Origin: Acanthacorydalis orientalis
Taxonomy: Eukaryota > Arthropoda > Insecta > Megaloptera > Corydalidae
Length of the DNA: 64,000 bases
Direction of reading: 5' to 3'
NCBI GenBank assembly: GCA_034766995.1
Contig: CM068321.1
Coordinates: forward strand, 14,349,026 to 14,413,025
Under the pieces are notes generated by a model. The model did not search any database. It was not told where the DNA came from and was given only the letters and a program-made list of their open reading frames with translations. Each line of letters begins with the position of its first letter. Position 1 is the first letter of the stretch. Shown here piece after piece: positions 24,245 through 36,471 of this stretch. The position numbers were made by a program, and so were the translations under genes.

Positions 24245-25075
24245 TATATATAATTACTTACAGTTTACATCAAAGTGTATAAAATGATGATAAACTTTTT
24301 AAATTTTAATAAAACATATATCACAAACTCTAAAATAGAAAGAAATAATCAGTAGAATATTTCAAATATATCGTAAATTATTATTTCAATCCATTTTAAA
24401 TAATTAGTTACTTTGAACTTCTGATAGCTAAATCAAAAATATTTGCATATAATAAAAAAGTATTTAGCTTTCAAAGTATAAATTGCCAGTAGATTGATGA
24501 AATATAAATCTTTCTCCACTGAAATTATTAAGTAATAGAATTTTTTACATACATTTTAAATTTCCAATTATATGTTTAGAACTGTAATCCCGTACCGCTG
24601 CATTACAATTTTTATAAAAATCCTTGCAAAATGTCGGTTATACTTGTTGTTATTATTTTTTTCATCATTTGTTGTTATTATTTTATGTATTTTTCAATAC
24701 ATGTTTTTATTCAGAAACATCAACATTTTTCAGTTGATTTTTTTCATAAGAATTCTATTTTTTTGAAATAAATTTTGCATTATATAACACTTTACTTTTT
24801 CGAAAACGTTACGTTATTATCATTTAAATTATCTTTAACGAATTATATTTTTTCTTGCCTTCTCCAGAGCGCTATCATATTTAAAAATGTTGTGCCTAAT
24901 ATATATTTAACAATAAACTAAATAAAACTCATTGATAACTCATATGTTCATCTATCTATCGCTAAATATACACTAAAAAGAATTTCGTAATGATATATTT
25001 CTCATACAGGATGGTACATACAAACATAAAAGAGAAAGGAAGACAATATAAATAGAATTGATGTTCAAACAATAT
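24245..25075. other. AT-rich non-coding stretch
   Basis: No supported gene. The open frame at 24572-24766 is T-rich and hydrophobic only because of base composition. Confidence 0.6.
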
Positions 25076-25079
25076 AATA

Positions 25080-25340
25080 ATAGTCCCACTGTGCAATTAA
25101 AAACGAAAAACTACCCTATTATTATGAACCCCAATATCAAGAACCGTCAGTTTTATTTATCGAATTAATGAATTAATCAAAAATGGGTTTTAAAATGACA
25201 GGTAGTGCAAAGAAAAGGGCTGACATTTGACTGAATGGATGAATTGTGCATTATGATGACAAAACGCATGCAATCCTCTCCCACATCTGTCCAAATGGAA
25301 TAAAATACGATCAATCTTTTTCACTAGATTTATTTCCATG
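25080..25340. promoter_or_regulatory. Candidate conserved non-coding element
   Basis: Unique-looking, moderately GC segment without a useful frame. Contains TGACAGGTAG (TALE-type TGACAG), CATTTGAC, CATTATGATGAC and CACATCTGTC (E-box-like) plus two GAATTAATGAATTAATC homeodomain-type words. Dense mixed factor words in an otherwise featureless region suggest an enhancer. Inference only. Confidence 0.25.
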
Positions 25341-25539
25341 TGATTTGGTCGTATTTTGTATTCATGGAAAAGAATTACATGTTAACAGCAATAAATCGAA
25401 TTAAACGACGTGTAAATATTAAAATACATATAAAGACAGATGTATTGATTATTAAAAAAAAGAACGTTAGATTCAGTTAAAGTATTCGAAATATATACGA
25501 AATATATTTTCTACGAAAGGTTAAGTCCTATAAATGAAT

Positions 25540-25990
25540 TTAAATACAGACCTTTTAGTTTGTTCCACGAAAACCGACCGCCAGTTTCTCGTTTTGCACA
25601 GTTCTCCGCACCATCATCATCGTCAGTATCATTACGTCCCTATGACCGAATGCCTTTATTTCCCACCCACGATCCTATACTCAACCTCTGATGCCGTCAC
25701 TTACATGTCCTCGACACTTCCTGCTTTTGTCCACCGACCATTCTACCATTTTATTATCTGCTCCGAGCACAAACACCACCAGGGCATTATGCGTTTACTT
25801 TATTGTCAGATAAAAAGTTTTAAAATTGTAACAAAACATATAACATGCTGCCGGCTAGTCGGCTAGCTAAGAGGTTCACATTTATGCCGGCCATTACGGA
25901 TTATCGTACGTGTAATACAGACTTTATGTATGGCATTAACACTTCAGGGCTTCTGGAAAATCGTTATGCCAGTCAAACAATGGTACGGTC
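25540..25990. promoter_or_regulatory. GC-richer island
   Basis: About 450 bases of raised GC. On + a frame of 110 codons opens at ATG 25534 (MNLNTDLLVCSTKTD...) with CATCATCATCATCG coding a His run, so it is probably fortuitous. On minus, ATGGTAGAATGGTCGGTGG opens 15 codons and ends GGACAT|GTAAGTG, a strong donor in phase 0, which makes a short minus-strand first exon possible near 25705-25760. Confidence 0.22.
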
Positions 25991-26033
25991 TTATTATACC
26001 AGTCGTACAATGTTACTCTCCATCGTTATACAC

Positions 26034-26035
<2 letters not shown>

Positions 26036-26103
<68 letters not shown>
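26036..26103. repeat. (TA)n array
   Basis: About 68 bases of uninterrupted TA. Confidence 0.95.
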
Positions 26104-26106
<3 letters not shown>

Positions 26107-26279
26107 TGTATGTATTTAACGAGCCAGTGATACTAAAAATAATATTTTTGAAACATGTTAATTAGCAATGATTAATAATTAACACATAATAAACTGAAGT
26201 ATATAAGCAAAATTCAATTCAGATAAACAAACAATTTAATTTTTTAATGAAATCTACATACAATTATATGAATACAAGC

Positions 26280-26286
26280 ACACACA

Positions 26287-26333
<47 letters not shown>
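26280..26333. repeat. (CA)n(TA)n compound array
   Basis: CACACACGCA then TA. Confidence 0.95.
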
Positions 26334-26338
<5 letters not shown>

Positions 26339-26339
26339 C

Positions 26340-27165
26340 AGCGAAAATTTTACATTTCAAATGACATGAGACCGAACAGCAATTTTCTTAGTGAAAACGT
26401 GAAAATATACAGAAAAAGACATAAAATACATATAAATATAAAATCTGCATAGTAATATTATATTATATACACAACACATTTTTCCTATTGTATATTAAGT
26501 ATTTTAATTACTATATCGATTTTACTATTGATAAATAAATATTTCATATGATGCTCTATGGATTACGAAATTAAATTATTTAAATTTTATAATATAAAAA
26601 AATATCAAAAATTAATTTGTAAAACTTGGTACAAGAGAAGACACAAAGATATTATCAATGAAATAATTATGGTTGTAATCAATTTTTTATAAATTTAAAT
26701 TTTCTTTAAAAACGACTTATTAAGTAATATTTATCCTAAATGTATGGTTGTAGTTGCCGTTAGTTTAACTTAAAGAGAATACTTTATTCATTACTTCGAC
26801 AATAATTCCAGTAAACTATATTAATCTATTTTAGATTTTAATCAGATTTGGATTGAAAAAATAATTTTATGAGTAGTTATTATCATTTTTCCATTGATTA
26901 TTAAACACATTTGAAGTGAAAAAAACTTTAAAAACGTGTCATCAACGGAACTTATAATAAAAAGAGCCTGAAGAATAAATAATTAATCATTTTTATAATA
27001 ATCTAAAATATATGAAACAGAAAACACAGGAACTGTACTTATACAGTAAATTGTTTGATAATTTTTCATAACTGCTAAATAAATTATAATCAAAAACTAA
27101 AAAAAATAACTCTTGTTGAAATCAAGACATTGTAAGAATTGCAATGCCTCCTAAATTTGAGATAA
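26340..27165. other. AT-rich non-coding stretch
   Basis: No gene seen. Confidence 0.6.
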
Positions 27166-27167
27166 TG

Positions 27168-27168
<1 letters not shown>

Positions 27169-27208
<40 letters not shown>
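27169..27208. repeat. (TA)n array
   Basis: About 40 bases of TA. Confidence 0.95.
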
Positions 27209-27209
<1 letters not shown>

Positions 27210-27212
<3 letters not shown>

Positions 27213-27702
27213 TATAAATATATTAATAGAATTTTCTTCTTAAATTAGTAACTGAAATAAATTAAAATCGTTTCTTTTATAATCATAATTGATATTAAAT
27301 AAATATATAAAACTTTATAAATTTCATTCCCGATTAAGATTAAAAATAAAAAAACTTTATAATATTCGTTACGAATCGATTAAATTATTTAATGATTACC
27401 TAGCAAAAAACAGTTAAACATAGAGTTGCGATTCATACTTTCGTAAGTAAATATATATTCACCGCTACAAAAATTAATTGAAAACTGTAAAAAGTTCGTT
27501 GGTAAATATTAAATTTTTAACAGAAGCGATAGAGTTTAGTCAGACACGTTACTTTATACCATGATTTTTTTAAAGCTCAAGTGCGTGTGTTTTATATAAA
27601 AAATATTAAATCATAAAGTTTGTAGAAGTTAAATAGTTTGGTTTTGAATGCAACTTCTTCTGCTATACTTTTTATTTTATAAAAATTTATTTATAAGGAA
27701 TT

Positions 27703-27705
<3 letters not shown>
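27210..27705. other. AT-rich non-coding stretch
   Basis: No gene seen. Confidence 0.6.

Positions 27706-27706
<1 letters not shown>

Positions 27707-27741
<35 letters not shown>
27707..27741. repeat. (TA)n array
   Basis: About 35 bases of TA. Confidence 0.95.
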
Positions 27742-27744
<3 letters not shown>

Positions 27745-28079
27745 AATACAAAAAATATGTGTATGAAAGCAACTCGAAGAGGAAGGTTAGTCTTTGATTT
27801 TTAATACAAATAAGTTACATGTGCGTTTAATATAGTCACAAAATTAGTTTATTTTAGACATAGTTACTATTCTGTTGACGTCCTTATAATACCGGATCAA
27901 TAAGTAAAGTTCTAGCAGTAAAAATGTTTCCTACAGATGTTACTAAATGTTAACCTTTTCTTAGATACATTTGTGAATCTAGAAACATGGACGGCTTAGT
28001 GCGACGACATAGATATAGCAGGAAATCAGATAAATCAGTCTCTCTTGTACAATTGTAATTTAAATTAATCTTTTACACA

Positions 28080-28437
28080 GAACAATATGGGACATTATTC
28101 ATGAATATCTAAGCAACTAAAAAGTCTGTAATAAATGGATACCATGTGCCATAGGATGAAAATATAAATGATGACGTAGTTCACACTTATTTAGCAATTC
28201 GTGGAAAAATGAGAAAAAGATTCAATGAAAATCGCCTGTGAAGATGAGATATGGATATTATAATACAATCCCAAAAGGAAAAAGCAGAATCAATAACCTG
28301 AACGTATATCTCTGAAGTTGTAATTTGAAATTATCGAACTTGTACATTTGTTCTCAGAATTGAAGAAGCACCTACGTAGTTTAAGCTTTCAAACTAACGG
28401 AGACATCAAAAAGAGGTCAAATGAGATCTACCTGTAA
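28080..28437 (+). pseudogene. Decayed mariner transposase fragment (middle and C-terminus)
   Basis: Read across frameshifts, the + strand gives in order: KQLKSL, a frameshift, NKWIPCAIG (mariner HLK.LG..KWVPH), VVHTYLAIRGKMRKRF (mariner LLAR..KDPF), then MKIACEDEIWIL-stop-YNPKRKK (mariner RIVTGDEKWI.YDNPKRK). The Asp codon at 28243-28245 is the first catalytic Asp of the mariner DDD triad. The frame 28342-28437 then reads VHLFSELKKHLRSLSFQT...DIKK, the C-terminal HLF.SLK.HL segment following the third catalytic Asp. Only about 70 bases separate the two blocks, so the part carrying the second and third Asp (including the YSPDLAPSDY motif) is deleted. Several stops and shifts make it a fossil. 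No terminal inverted repeats were found. Confidence 0.85.
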
Positions 28438-28439
28438 GA

Positions 28440-28780
28440 AATATGTTTTATAATAGGGGCTTTTTTAAATGTCACAACATACATGGAAACTCGTAGATAA
28501 GTAGATTTAATGTTTTTATTAAAGATATATATAACTTGTTCATATTGAAAATTTAAAAAATATGGAACCTTGATTTATTGTTTTCCAGGGAATAAAATTA
28601 CGAATATTTTAAGTTAAATATTTTATTTAGTATTCAAATTAACACTCCAATTAAATTGATTATTTTATTAAGCTGCCGATACACAGTAATAAATTTTAAT
28701 TTTCAAGAATTTTAAATTTAGTATTTGTAATATAATTATTTTAATGGCTTCATATTTTCAGATAAAATTTTTTTTGGAAT
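28440..28780. other. AT-rich non-coding stretch
   Basis: May include the 3' end of the mariner relic just upstream; no terminal repeat identified. Confidence 0.5.
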
Positions 28781-28784
28781 ACAC

Positions 28785-28796
28785 AGACACACACAC

Positions 28797-28842
<46 letters not shown>
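28785..28842. repeat. (CA)n(TA)n compound array
   Basis: ACACACACACA, TTA, then a TA run. Confidence 0.95.
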
Positions 28843-28849
<7 letters not shown>

Positions 28850-29329
28850 TCAAAAACGTTTAAATACGTAAATACTATATAAATATATTTCTGAGAAAAC
28901 TTTCATTAAGTACTACCTACATTTAATAATTTTCACGGAATTCGTTTTAATTCAGGTGAAGCATTCGTTTTTTTTAAACTATGTCTCTATTCATGTGAAA
29001 TAATTTTGTTTCTTTTAAATTGTATTCAATTATTTATCAAATATATAAGACATATTTGAACGAAGACTGCTTATTTTATTCGTACAAATTGCTTTTTACT
29101 GTGTCGCATATAACACTTAATAAGATGTTCATGTACAGTACCAATAAAATAGAAGGGTAATTCGAGACAATATATAATTTATATCTGTCAAAAGATATCA
29201 TTATTATTCAGATATTCAGAAATATATAAATTATGTGTACAGATGAACATGTACGGTAATTTTATCAATGCCAAACATAATACAACGGAATTGATCTAAA
29301 ATGTGGCAATTAAAATACCATGTCGAAAT

Positions 29330-29730
29330 ACTTGATTAAATCTCAGCGTTATGCGCTTAATATAAAACCGGATTACATCATACACCTACCGTTACGCACT
29401 TCACACATTTGCAGTGCGTATTACGGTGCGTTAAAACAAGAATTCTATGTTATCGTGCCTATTGGTGCTACCGACAGACACGCGCACTCATAGAGACGTG
29501 TTGAACTCGCACCAGGAGCGATGATGGCGAGCCAACAACCCCATCTACAGTTACAGCACGCACTATTACACATTCATGACAGGCATTTCATTGGCGTGGC
29601 GTCGTTCGATGCCAGTCAAGCCAGGCAGAAGGCAAAGAAGCAAGACCCGCACGTCCCATTCCAACGTCATTGCAAATAACAAAAACAGAGTTTTATACGT
29701 GCATGCTAGCACTTGTGCACGTACTTCTAG
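29330..29730. promoter_or_regulatory. CpG-rich island
   Basis: About 400 bases with high GC and CpG, rich in ACGC/GCGT words. It ends in a dyad TACGTGCA-12-TGCACGTA (about 29696-29723) around the palindrome TGCTAGCA. Texture fits a promoter or 5' exon. It encloses the small frame at 29521-29679. Confidence 0.35.
29521..29679 (+). CDS. Small ORF, 52 codons, in CpG-rich island
   Basis: ATG-ATG-GCG start with G at +4. Begins MMASQQPHLQLQHALLHIHD, rich in Gln and His, with a basic stretch RQKAKK near residues 35-40, and ends at TAA. The codon mix is more balanced than in the AT-rich frames elsewhere. No convincing splice donor within it, no known domain, no signal peptide. Could be a micropeptide, a uORF in a 5' leader, or chance. 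Confidence 0.2.
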   Translation: MMASQQPHLQLQHALLHIHDRHFIGVASFDASQARQKAKKQDPHVPFQRHCK

Positions 29731-29828
29731 ACTCGCTTAATGGAGGCATTGTGTTTTCTTTTTTTGATGGGGGAAAGAATTTAATGCTTCTTGGAATTAA
29801 TTTAGTCAGTGTATAAATAACTTTCCTG

Positions 29829-29853
29829 AATTGTTCTTAATTAAAGAACAATT
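29829..29853. repeat. Perfect 10-base hairpin
   Basis: AATTGTTCTT-aatta-AAGAACAATT; stem perfect, loop five bases. Confidence 0.9.
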
Positions 29854-29859
29854 GTAATT

Positions 29860-30784
29860 TTTTTTTAGAAAAATATAGTTGGTTAATTGAGATGTCGGAA
29901 TTCTGTTTCAGAGCTTTTTCATTTAACAACACAAATACACATTTAAACGAAATGAAATTACATATTATTTTTCAATTAGCTGTATAGATTTTTGTAATTT
30001 TTAAAAATATATTTTGAATCGAAGTATTTAATATAATATTACAAATTATATAATCATTTAATAAATACATATATTCTTATGGATATTTTAATAATAAATT
30101 CAGTTTCATCGAATATTTATTCATCAATTAAATTGCTACATAAAATTCCATAAAAGATAAGTTATATATTATAAGTCTGATTATATTATCAGACTAATTT
30201 GGAAATTATTTTAAATATTTAAGTACTTTTTAAATGAAATTATAAAGTAAGAAAGAATTTGAATAAAATTATAACTGACTCATATACATACATTTATTTA
30301 TTCCTTTTATATACTATTTGCTTTAAAAATTTATTGCACGATTGTTGAGTTCCCAAATAATAATCAATTAATTAAAGACAGAGAACAAAACAAAAATGTA
30401 TAAATGTTATAAACTAATAACAATGTTTACTAAACTTTATCTATGTGAAATAATAAACTGGTGGGCAATAGACATCAACTATATTTTTGCAAACATTGAC
30501 AGAACTGGATTTGAAAATTCTTCTCAAAATCAATTATTATCGATTATTTTCCATAACTGAATAATACAATATTTAGAAACATTAAAAGTCTAGTTAATAT
30601 ATACGTAACATTTTAAAAAAATCATTAGATTCTATTTATTATACACACGTTTTTAAAGTGTTGAAACGAATGCTTATTTGTTAAGAAAAAGAAATAATTA
30701 ATTGAGCAATAATTATATAAACTAAAAACTCCATAGTTCATAATAGTATGTGTACTTGTTCGTCAAACACTTACATAAATTCAG

Positions 30785-30785
<1 letters not shown>
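29860..30785. other. AT-rich non-coding stretch
   Basis: No gene seen. Confidence 0.6.

Positions 30786-30786
<1 letters not shown>

Positions 30787-30841
<55 letters not shown>
30787..30841. repeat. (TA)n array
   Basis: About 55 bases of AT. Confidence 0.95.
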
Positions 30842-30844
<3 letters not shown>

Positions 30845-30846
<2 letters not shown>

Positions 30847-32924
30847 GCCTGAGTTTAATATAATTATATACTCGTTTAATGAGTATACAACATAGGAGGG
30901 ATTCCATGAAAAAAATGTTTCTCGTACATAAGCATGATCACAATCATAACATTATAGAAAAAATACAGAAAAGATATGGGTAAGTACATTATTTTAAATA
31001 GATGTGTAAGAGTTTAAAATAAATTTTATTCGTAATTGAACTACATATTCTTCAATAAATCGTTCATATGTATCTGCTCTCAACAAGAGACTAAACCGAG
31101 GGATAAGTGACAAGTGATTCTGATTCCAAAAATTCCTTGCTATTGGATTGATTTATCCTAATCATAAGTATTATTAATAATACAATGAATTCCATCATTA
31201 GCATTGTTTATAAAGAGCTAAATCATACTACCAACCAATAAATTGATATTTTTTTGGAAATTTGCATTAATAAAATCAGTTATTCTAATCAATAAGTGAC
31301 TAGTTAATTCGTAGAAGTAAGAAAATCAATTAAAAACCGACAATCATTTTTTTAATATTTAATTATTTTACATTTACTAATATGTTTATTGATATTTTCT
31401 TAATTTAGATTACATATTATTATAATCAACTTTCTATCTGTCTTAAATATTGATTAAATTTCATTTTTCAGTATTATAGTTTTAAATTAAATTTCTTTAC
31501 ATATATAAAAAAGTTCGAAACTATTTTCACTGACAATGAGTTTACAAACTCATATATGTATGTACTTTTAACAAAACTCAAACACAAGCTAGTTGAGCAA
31601 ACAAATCTACTTCAAAGTACTTTCATTTAGAATGATTATTAAAAGAGAAATACAAATGAAAGTTTTAAGGTCAGTTTGTCAAATAAAACCATTTCTAATG
31701 AAAACATAGAGGTTGTTTTTATAATATAATAATTTATTAAAATATTTTGAGAAGTATATATAAAACAAATACTATGTACTAACTCTATATTATTACTCTC
31801 CCTGCTTCTTTTTGCCTTTTTACATACCATTGTTCTAACTATGATAAAGTAAGGAAACAAATTCGACTATTAAATTTTATTTGATAACAAATAATTTTAG
31901 GATAATATTTGATATATAATATTAACAAGCTACAGGGTATTTTTTATAATTTTCTATATAATATTTCATGTATATAATAACTTCATTTAAGTTATCTTCT
32001 TTTAAAAAATCAAATTTTTTGTGTTTGAAAAATAATTTCTTGCAGTTTATTTATTTACTTTAAATGTGTGTATGCTTTTTGATAGTATTTTTTTTTATTA
32101 ATTGAATATTTTGAGAAAAAATATATAAAAATAACATTTCGAAAAAGTATTATAATAAATAATTGTAAGTAAATCTGCTGAGGAAAACAAGTCCAGTGGC
32201 AAGGATTTTAAAAATGGTTAAAGGTTTCATTTATTACTAATTTATATCTTCAATTTATGCTTGAAGACTTTTACTAATGAAAGTAGTGGATTAAAATTGA
32301 GAGATAGAATTTCAGACACAACTATTGTTACCTAACAAAGTTAATTTTGCTCTCATATTAAATTTCTTCACAATAAACACTATATGATAACGTACGGATT
32401 TAAAATTAATTTTAATTTATATTTAAATTGTAACTTTAATGATATGTTTAATAGTATCGAAGTCAATATTTAAAATAAATGTATAGGCAATCTAAGAAGA
32501 AATAAAACTGCCAATTTCAATACATTCACATCTATATACTACACATTGAAGGAACTATAACTTTTTTACAGTGGTAAATTAAATCTGAACATTTTTCATA
32601 ATCAATATAATTCATAAACTCAGAAAAATCACACTCTTAATCTTCGTTATAATAATTTCTCGTGTATATCACAGACTAACCAATTTCCAAAATTTACTAT
32701 ATGTATAAAAATTGAAACAATTTTATTAACTACATGTATCGAAATGATTACATTTACATTATATATAATATATGCATCTATGATAAACTAAAAAATATAG
32801 TAGTTTTAGTATAAACTGAAAAATATCTATTTTGTTGCATATTTACATTTTATTGAAACGGTTTAGAAAACATGTACTGAAAACGCTATGGAACATTTTA
32901 TCCGTATTATATATATAATGTGTG

Positions 32925-32925
<1 letters not shown>
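30845..32925. other. AT-rich stretch without TA arrays
   Basis: About 2 kb with no supported gene. The minus frame at 31639-31860 lacks an ATG start and splice signals. Confidence 0.55.

Positions 32926-32926
<1 letters not shown>

Positions 32927-32975
<49 letters not shown>
32927..32975. repeat. (TA)n array
   Basis: About 48 bases of AT after TGTGTAAT. Confidence 0.95.
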
Positions 32976-32977
<2 letters not shown>

Positions 32978-32979
32978 GG

Positions 32980-34410
32980 TATCATTTTTATTCAGTACCG
33001 TGTAGAAAGTTGTTTTAACGGTTGTATTTTGTTATAAAATCCTTAAAATTGCAGATGAGACTGTTCACGCAATCTTTATGTACGTTTTTCGTCTAAAATT
33101 ACTTGCAAACGTACCATAGATTCTTGTTTCAACAAGATCCACGCACGTAATAATGGATGTATACAGTTATTTCAATGAAAATTTAAATAAATACGTTTAC
33201 ATTTGCTTTAATGTTCAGTATAACTTTATACAAGTCTCTTTACGTTACTCATACATTAAGTTAGAATGTTTAGAAATTCATGAAAAAATTTGTTTTGCAC
33301 TATGTATACTGATATTATATATCATATGAATAAATGATATTTTTAATAATGGAGTTTATATGAAGTAAAAATGTATTTAAAGTGTGAAAATAATTAATAA
33401 AACAAGTAAAATAGCACTAATAAAATTCCAAAAAATAGACAAAAAAATATTTTTATTTTGACTTCATTTTTTAATAGTAAAAAAGTATAGATTTAGATTA
33501 AGAATAAACTAAGAAAAACAAAATTAATATAACAGAAAATAGTATTCAAGAGAAAAACAAATTAATTTCATTAAATATTTTTTTCTGTCCTCACAAAACA
33601 TATTTTTTTTAAATCAAAACTGTGCAATGAATAATTAATGATCACTTATAATTGTTGCTTATGTGCTTTTCGATGGTGATAGTATATCATTTTCATCTTC
33701 AAAACACTAAGCCACACAAGAAAAATTACAAGGTATAGAAAAATACTTTTCTGTACCTTAACCTTTTGAGAATAATAGCATTGCCACTGAAAATCATTTA
33801 AGCAACAACCAAATACAAGAATAATTTATTGAATATTTTTAATCAAAACAATTTTTATAGTTTGTGGAGAGAGAAAAATCAATTTATGTAAATGAATTTA
33901 GCCTTTATGATAGAACTAAGTTGTGATAAAAACTCTTTTGGAAAAAACTGATAGCTCACTTTTTTATCTATGACAAAGTCCAAGTTTCCAATTTACACTT
34001 ATTTTTAATTAAGTCATATTATAATCGATTAAAATCGAATCCACTAAAATCGATTCAAAGATTTCTTTTTTGTTTTCGTTTATTTTAAAAATATTTTATA
34101 AAAATAGGAATATTGTTATTATACTGTAAAATTATTTTTAAGAGTTTGTTAAGAGCAATTATAACAATAACTACACTTAATACTGTACGAGATTTAAACA
34201 TAAAATAATACTGTTACCATACCCAAAAACATCTATAAAATTGATTGAAAAAAAGTTGTATTGAAGAACATTTTTTACTAGTCTCCTTTAAAATCTCGAA
34301 ACCAATTTTAGTTTAAATTATAATTCAGGTGTAAGATTTTAATTTAAATATGACAATTCTTCAACAAAAAATACATTAAACATTGTTTACGTAAATTGCT
34401 TTTAATAGAT
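32980..34410. other. AT-rich non-coding stretch
   Basis: No gene seen. 33030-33180 has locally more CpG. Confidence 0.55.
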
Positions 34411-34413
34411 CAA

Positions 34414-34766
34414 GATATTGCACCAATTTTAAATGCATCAAAAACACAAGTGGCAACTCATCTAAAATCCTAGGGTCTGTGAGCATGTGTGATGGATGAG
34501 AACTGCATTTTCTGTTTGAAAAAAATTTAATGAAGCATAGTACAACGTGTATTTAGTTGCTTAAAGGTACAGAAAATGAGACATTTTTAGATTGATTGAT
34601 GACTAGGGACGAAAAATAGATACTTTAATGTATTTAAGTAAATCTGAGAGACATTTTATCAACATCTCTAAATGAAGTGAATTCATCAAAAGTTATGGTA
34701 GACTTTTGATAAAAACGTAGGAACATATAGTATATTAGTTGTTAAACTGGAATAGAATAAACCTGC
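34414..34766 (+). pseudogene. Decayed mariner transposase fragment (central part)
   Basis: From 34414 the + strand reads DIAPILNASKTQVATHLKS (mariner helix-turn-helix, DIA.IL..S...V..HLKSLG). After a frameshift it reads ELHFLFEKNLMKHSTTC, stop, LLKGTENETFLD, stop, LMTRDEK, stop, IL (mariner HEL.EKNLM.R...C..LLKR.E.DPFL.RL.TGDEKWI). The catalytic Asp codon is at 34608-34610; the following Trp is now a stop. KVMVDF follows (34688) and then VY-stop-LLNWNRINL (KVMLCIWWD ... VYYELL..G.TIN). At least six stops and two shifts: a dead copy, of different extent from the other two relics. Closest in wording to mellifera-type mariners; not verified by search. Confidence 0.82.
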
Positions 34767-34769
34767 ATG

Positions 34770-35115
34770 GATAATATATTTAATGTGGTAATTTTTTATC
34801 AACAATAATCCAGAAGTAATGAATAAAAAAATTAATTTAAATCACGTCTAAACTTTTTATACTACAATAATTACATAGAACATTATTATAAGAAATCATC
34901 CATTAAATAGAAGAAAATTTCGAATATAAGAGAACTTCAAAATGTATACCAAAATCTTTTTCATAATCACGTTTTTAAAATTGTATCATAGAAGAATTTT
35001 GTACTTAAAAAACAGAAAAAAAATTTGAGTGAAAGATATAAATATTCTGTCAACTAAAAGTTCGCTAACAATTGAAAAAAAGATTGAATAGCAAGACTGG
35101 TACGAATTCTCCAAT
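34770..35115. other. AT-rich stretch, possibly the 3' part of the mariner relic
   Basis: No readable transposase C-terminus or inverted repeat, but an element of normal mariner length would extend into it. Confidence 0.35.
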
Positions 35116-35119
35116 AACT

Positions 35120-35150
35120 TTCTCTCTCTCTCTCATATATATATATATAA

Positions 35151-35188
<38 letters not shown>
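35120..35188. repeat. (TC)n(TA)n interrupted array
   Basis: TC run, then AT with AAATATATAAAT interruptions. Confidence 0.95.
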
Positions 35189-35189
<1 letters not shown>

Positions 35190-35191
<2 letters not shown>

Positions 35192-36030
35192 CTCCTAAAT
35201 ATTTATAATATAATTATTATTATTATTCCGTCACAATTAATGATGGCTGTTTTAGAGTAACATTTGTCAAGTCTATCTCTGAAACAATGTTTACTATCTA
35301 AATCATAAATACATGAGCTACGAAATCATATTGAACGAGATACGGTTGTGGTCAATATAGGGCAATGGATTGTGGTCAATCAACAATTAAAATGATAGGT
35401 TGCTGTTTATTGATAGAAATTATATATGCAACGAAGTGTATCGTGACATATTTTATACATTGGATAATGAATATTAAGTCAATAACAATAAACAATAATA
35501 TTCGAAACAGCGATACATGGACAATAATTTAATTATAAATTATTTAATAACAATGAAATATTAGTCATGATTATAACTTAGTTAAGATGGAAGATTTGAA
35601 TATCAAAATTTGAAATGTGAATATGATACGAAATCGGTTGAAAGTAAAACGAAAATAGTTTTTTTTTTGTTTCCTATTAAAAGCATTCCCTATCTTTCTT
35701 CTGTCTTTCACATATACATATGTGTAGGTGATATATATATATATATATATATATAATATTTTATAAAAAAAACATTGATAATGTTGAAATAAATTCATTA
35801 TTTATCAATAATGCTGTATTAAAAAATATTCAATTAATAAAAATAGATTAACAATATGTTCAAATAAATAATAAGAGTAAAATATTTATACAATAAATAT
35901 TTCCATCGAGAAACTTTGATGGATAAAAAATAAAATCAAGGTAGAACTTTTCAATTCGATCAATTCAGCTTAATTTTTTTTAAAAAAAAGTATACATTCG
36001 TACAACCGTTTAACATTTGCAAACCAGTAT
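35190..36030. other. AT-rich non-coding stretch
   Basis: TTGTGGTCAAT occurs twice within about 50 bases (35345-35385). A T8A8 dyad lies at 35974-35989 and a short TA array at 35730-35753. No gene. Confidence 0.55.
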
Positions 36031-36039
36031 GTAACTCTC

Positions 36040-36471
36040 TGGTCGAATACTCAGTCGAACTTACTTGTAAACTCATTCGCACTCAATAGGCGGATACCAA
36101 CCACCTAGAACATATATACATGCATACCAATGGCACATACATACAAGCAGAGTCGCTGAATGGTATCCGTGTAAAAAAAATAATACCACCCGGGGGCTCG
36201 TTATAACTCCATTCGAGTTTTTTTTTGTTTCTGTATTGTGTATGTGTGTGCATTCGAATGTAGGGTACACCTATTTGGTGTATGTCTACGACAATTGTTC
36301 GCCCTATATGGATTTGTATAAAACACGAGCCATTTGCAGTGAAACAATACTAACACGTCGACGCACACGTACGTACTCGAAAACTACATGGAATAAAACC
36401 GCGCTATAAAAAACGTATATTGACACGATCGACGTCAAATAATGCAGCGGAAATGAAATGATGCAGAGATC
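36040..36471 (+). promoter_or_regulatory. Candidate promoter island with two TATA boxes
   Basis: GC- and CpG-richer DNA with TATAAAA at 36317-36323, and TATAAAAAA from 36405 about 30 bases before GACGTCAAAT. The second box would place a start near 36434 and leave a 5' leader of roughly 40 bases before the ATG at 36472. A CCCGGGGGC word lies at about 36188-36197. Motif spacing supports a + strand promoter; the core elements are short, so chance remains possible. Confidence 0.38.
36065..36104 (-). CDS. Competing minus-strand exon candidate, 40 bases
   Basis: Acceptor ATATATATGTTCTAG, then 13 codons VVGIRLLSANEFT plus one base, then donor ACAA|GTAAGTTCG. The donor is near-ideal and the acceptor only fair. 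It competes with a purely regulatory reading of this island. Confidence 0.15.

Noticed and set aside
25534..25866. 110-codon + frame at 25.5 kb
   Set aside because: Contains a CATCATCATCATCG run, no splice sites, and an unconvincing C-terminus.
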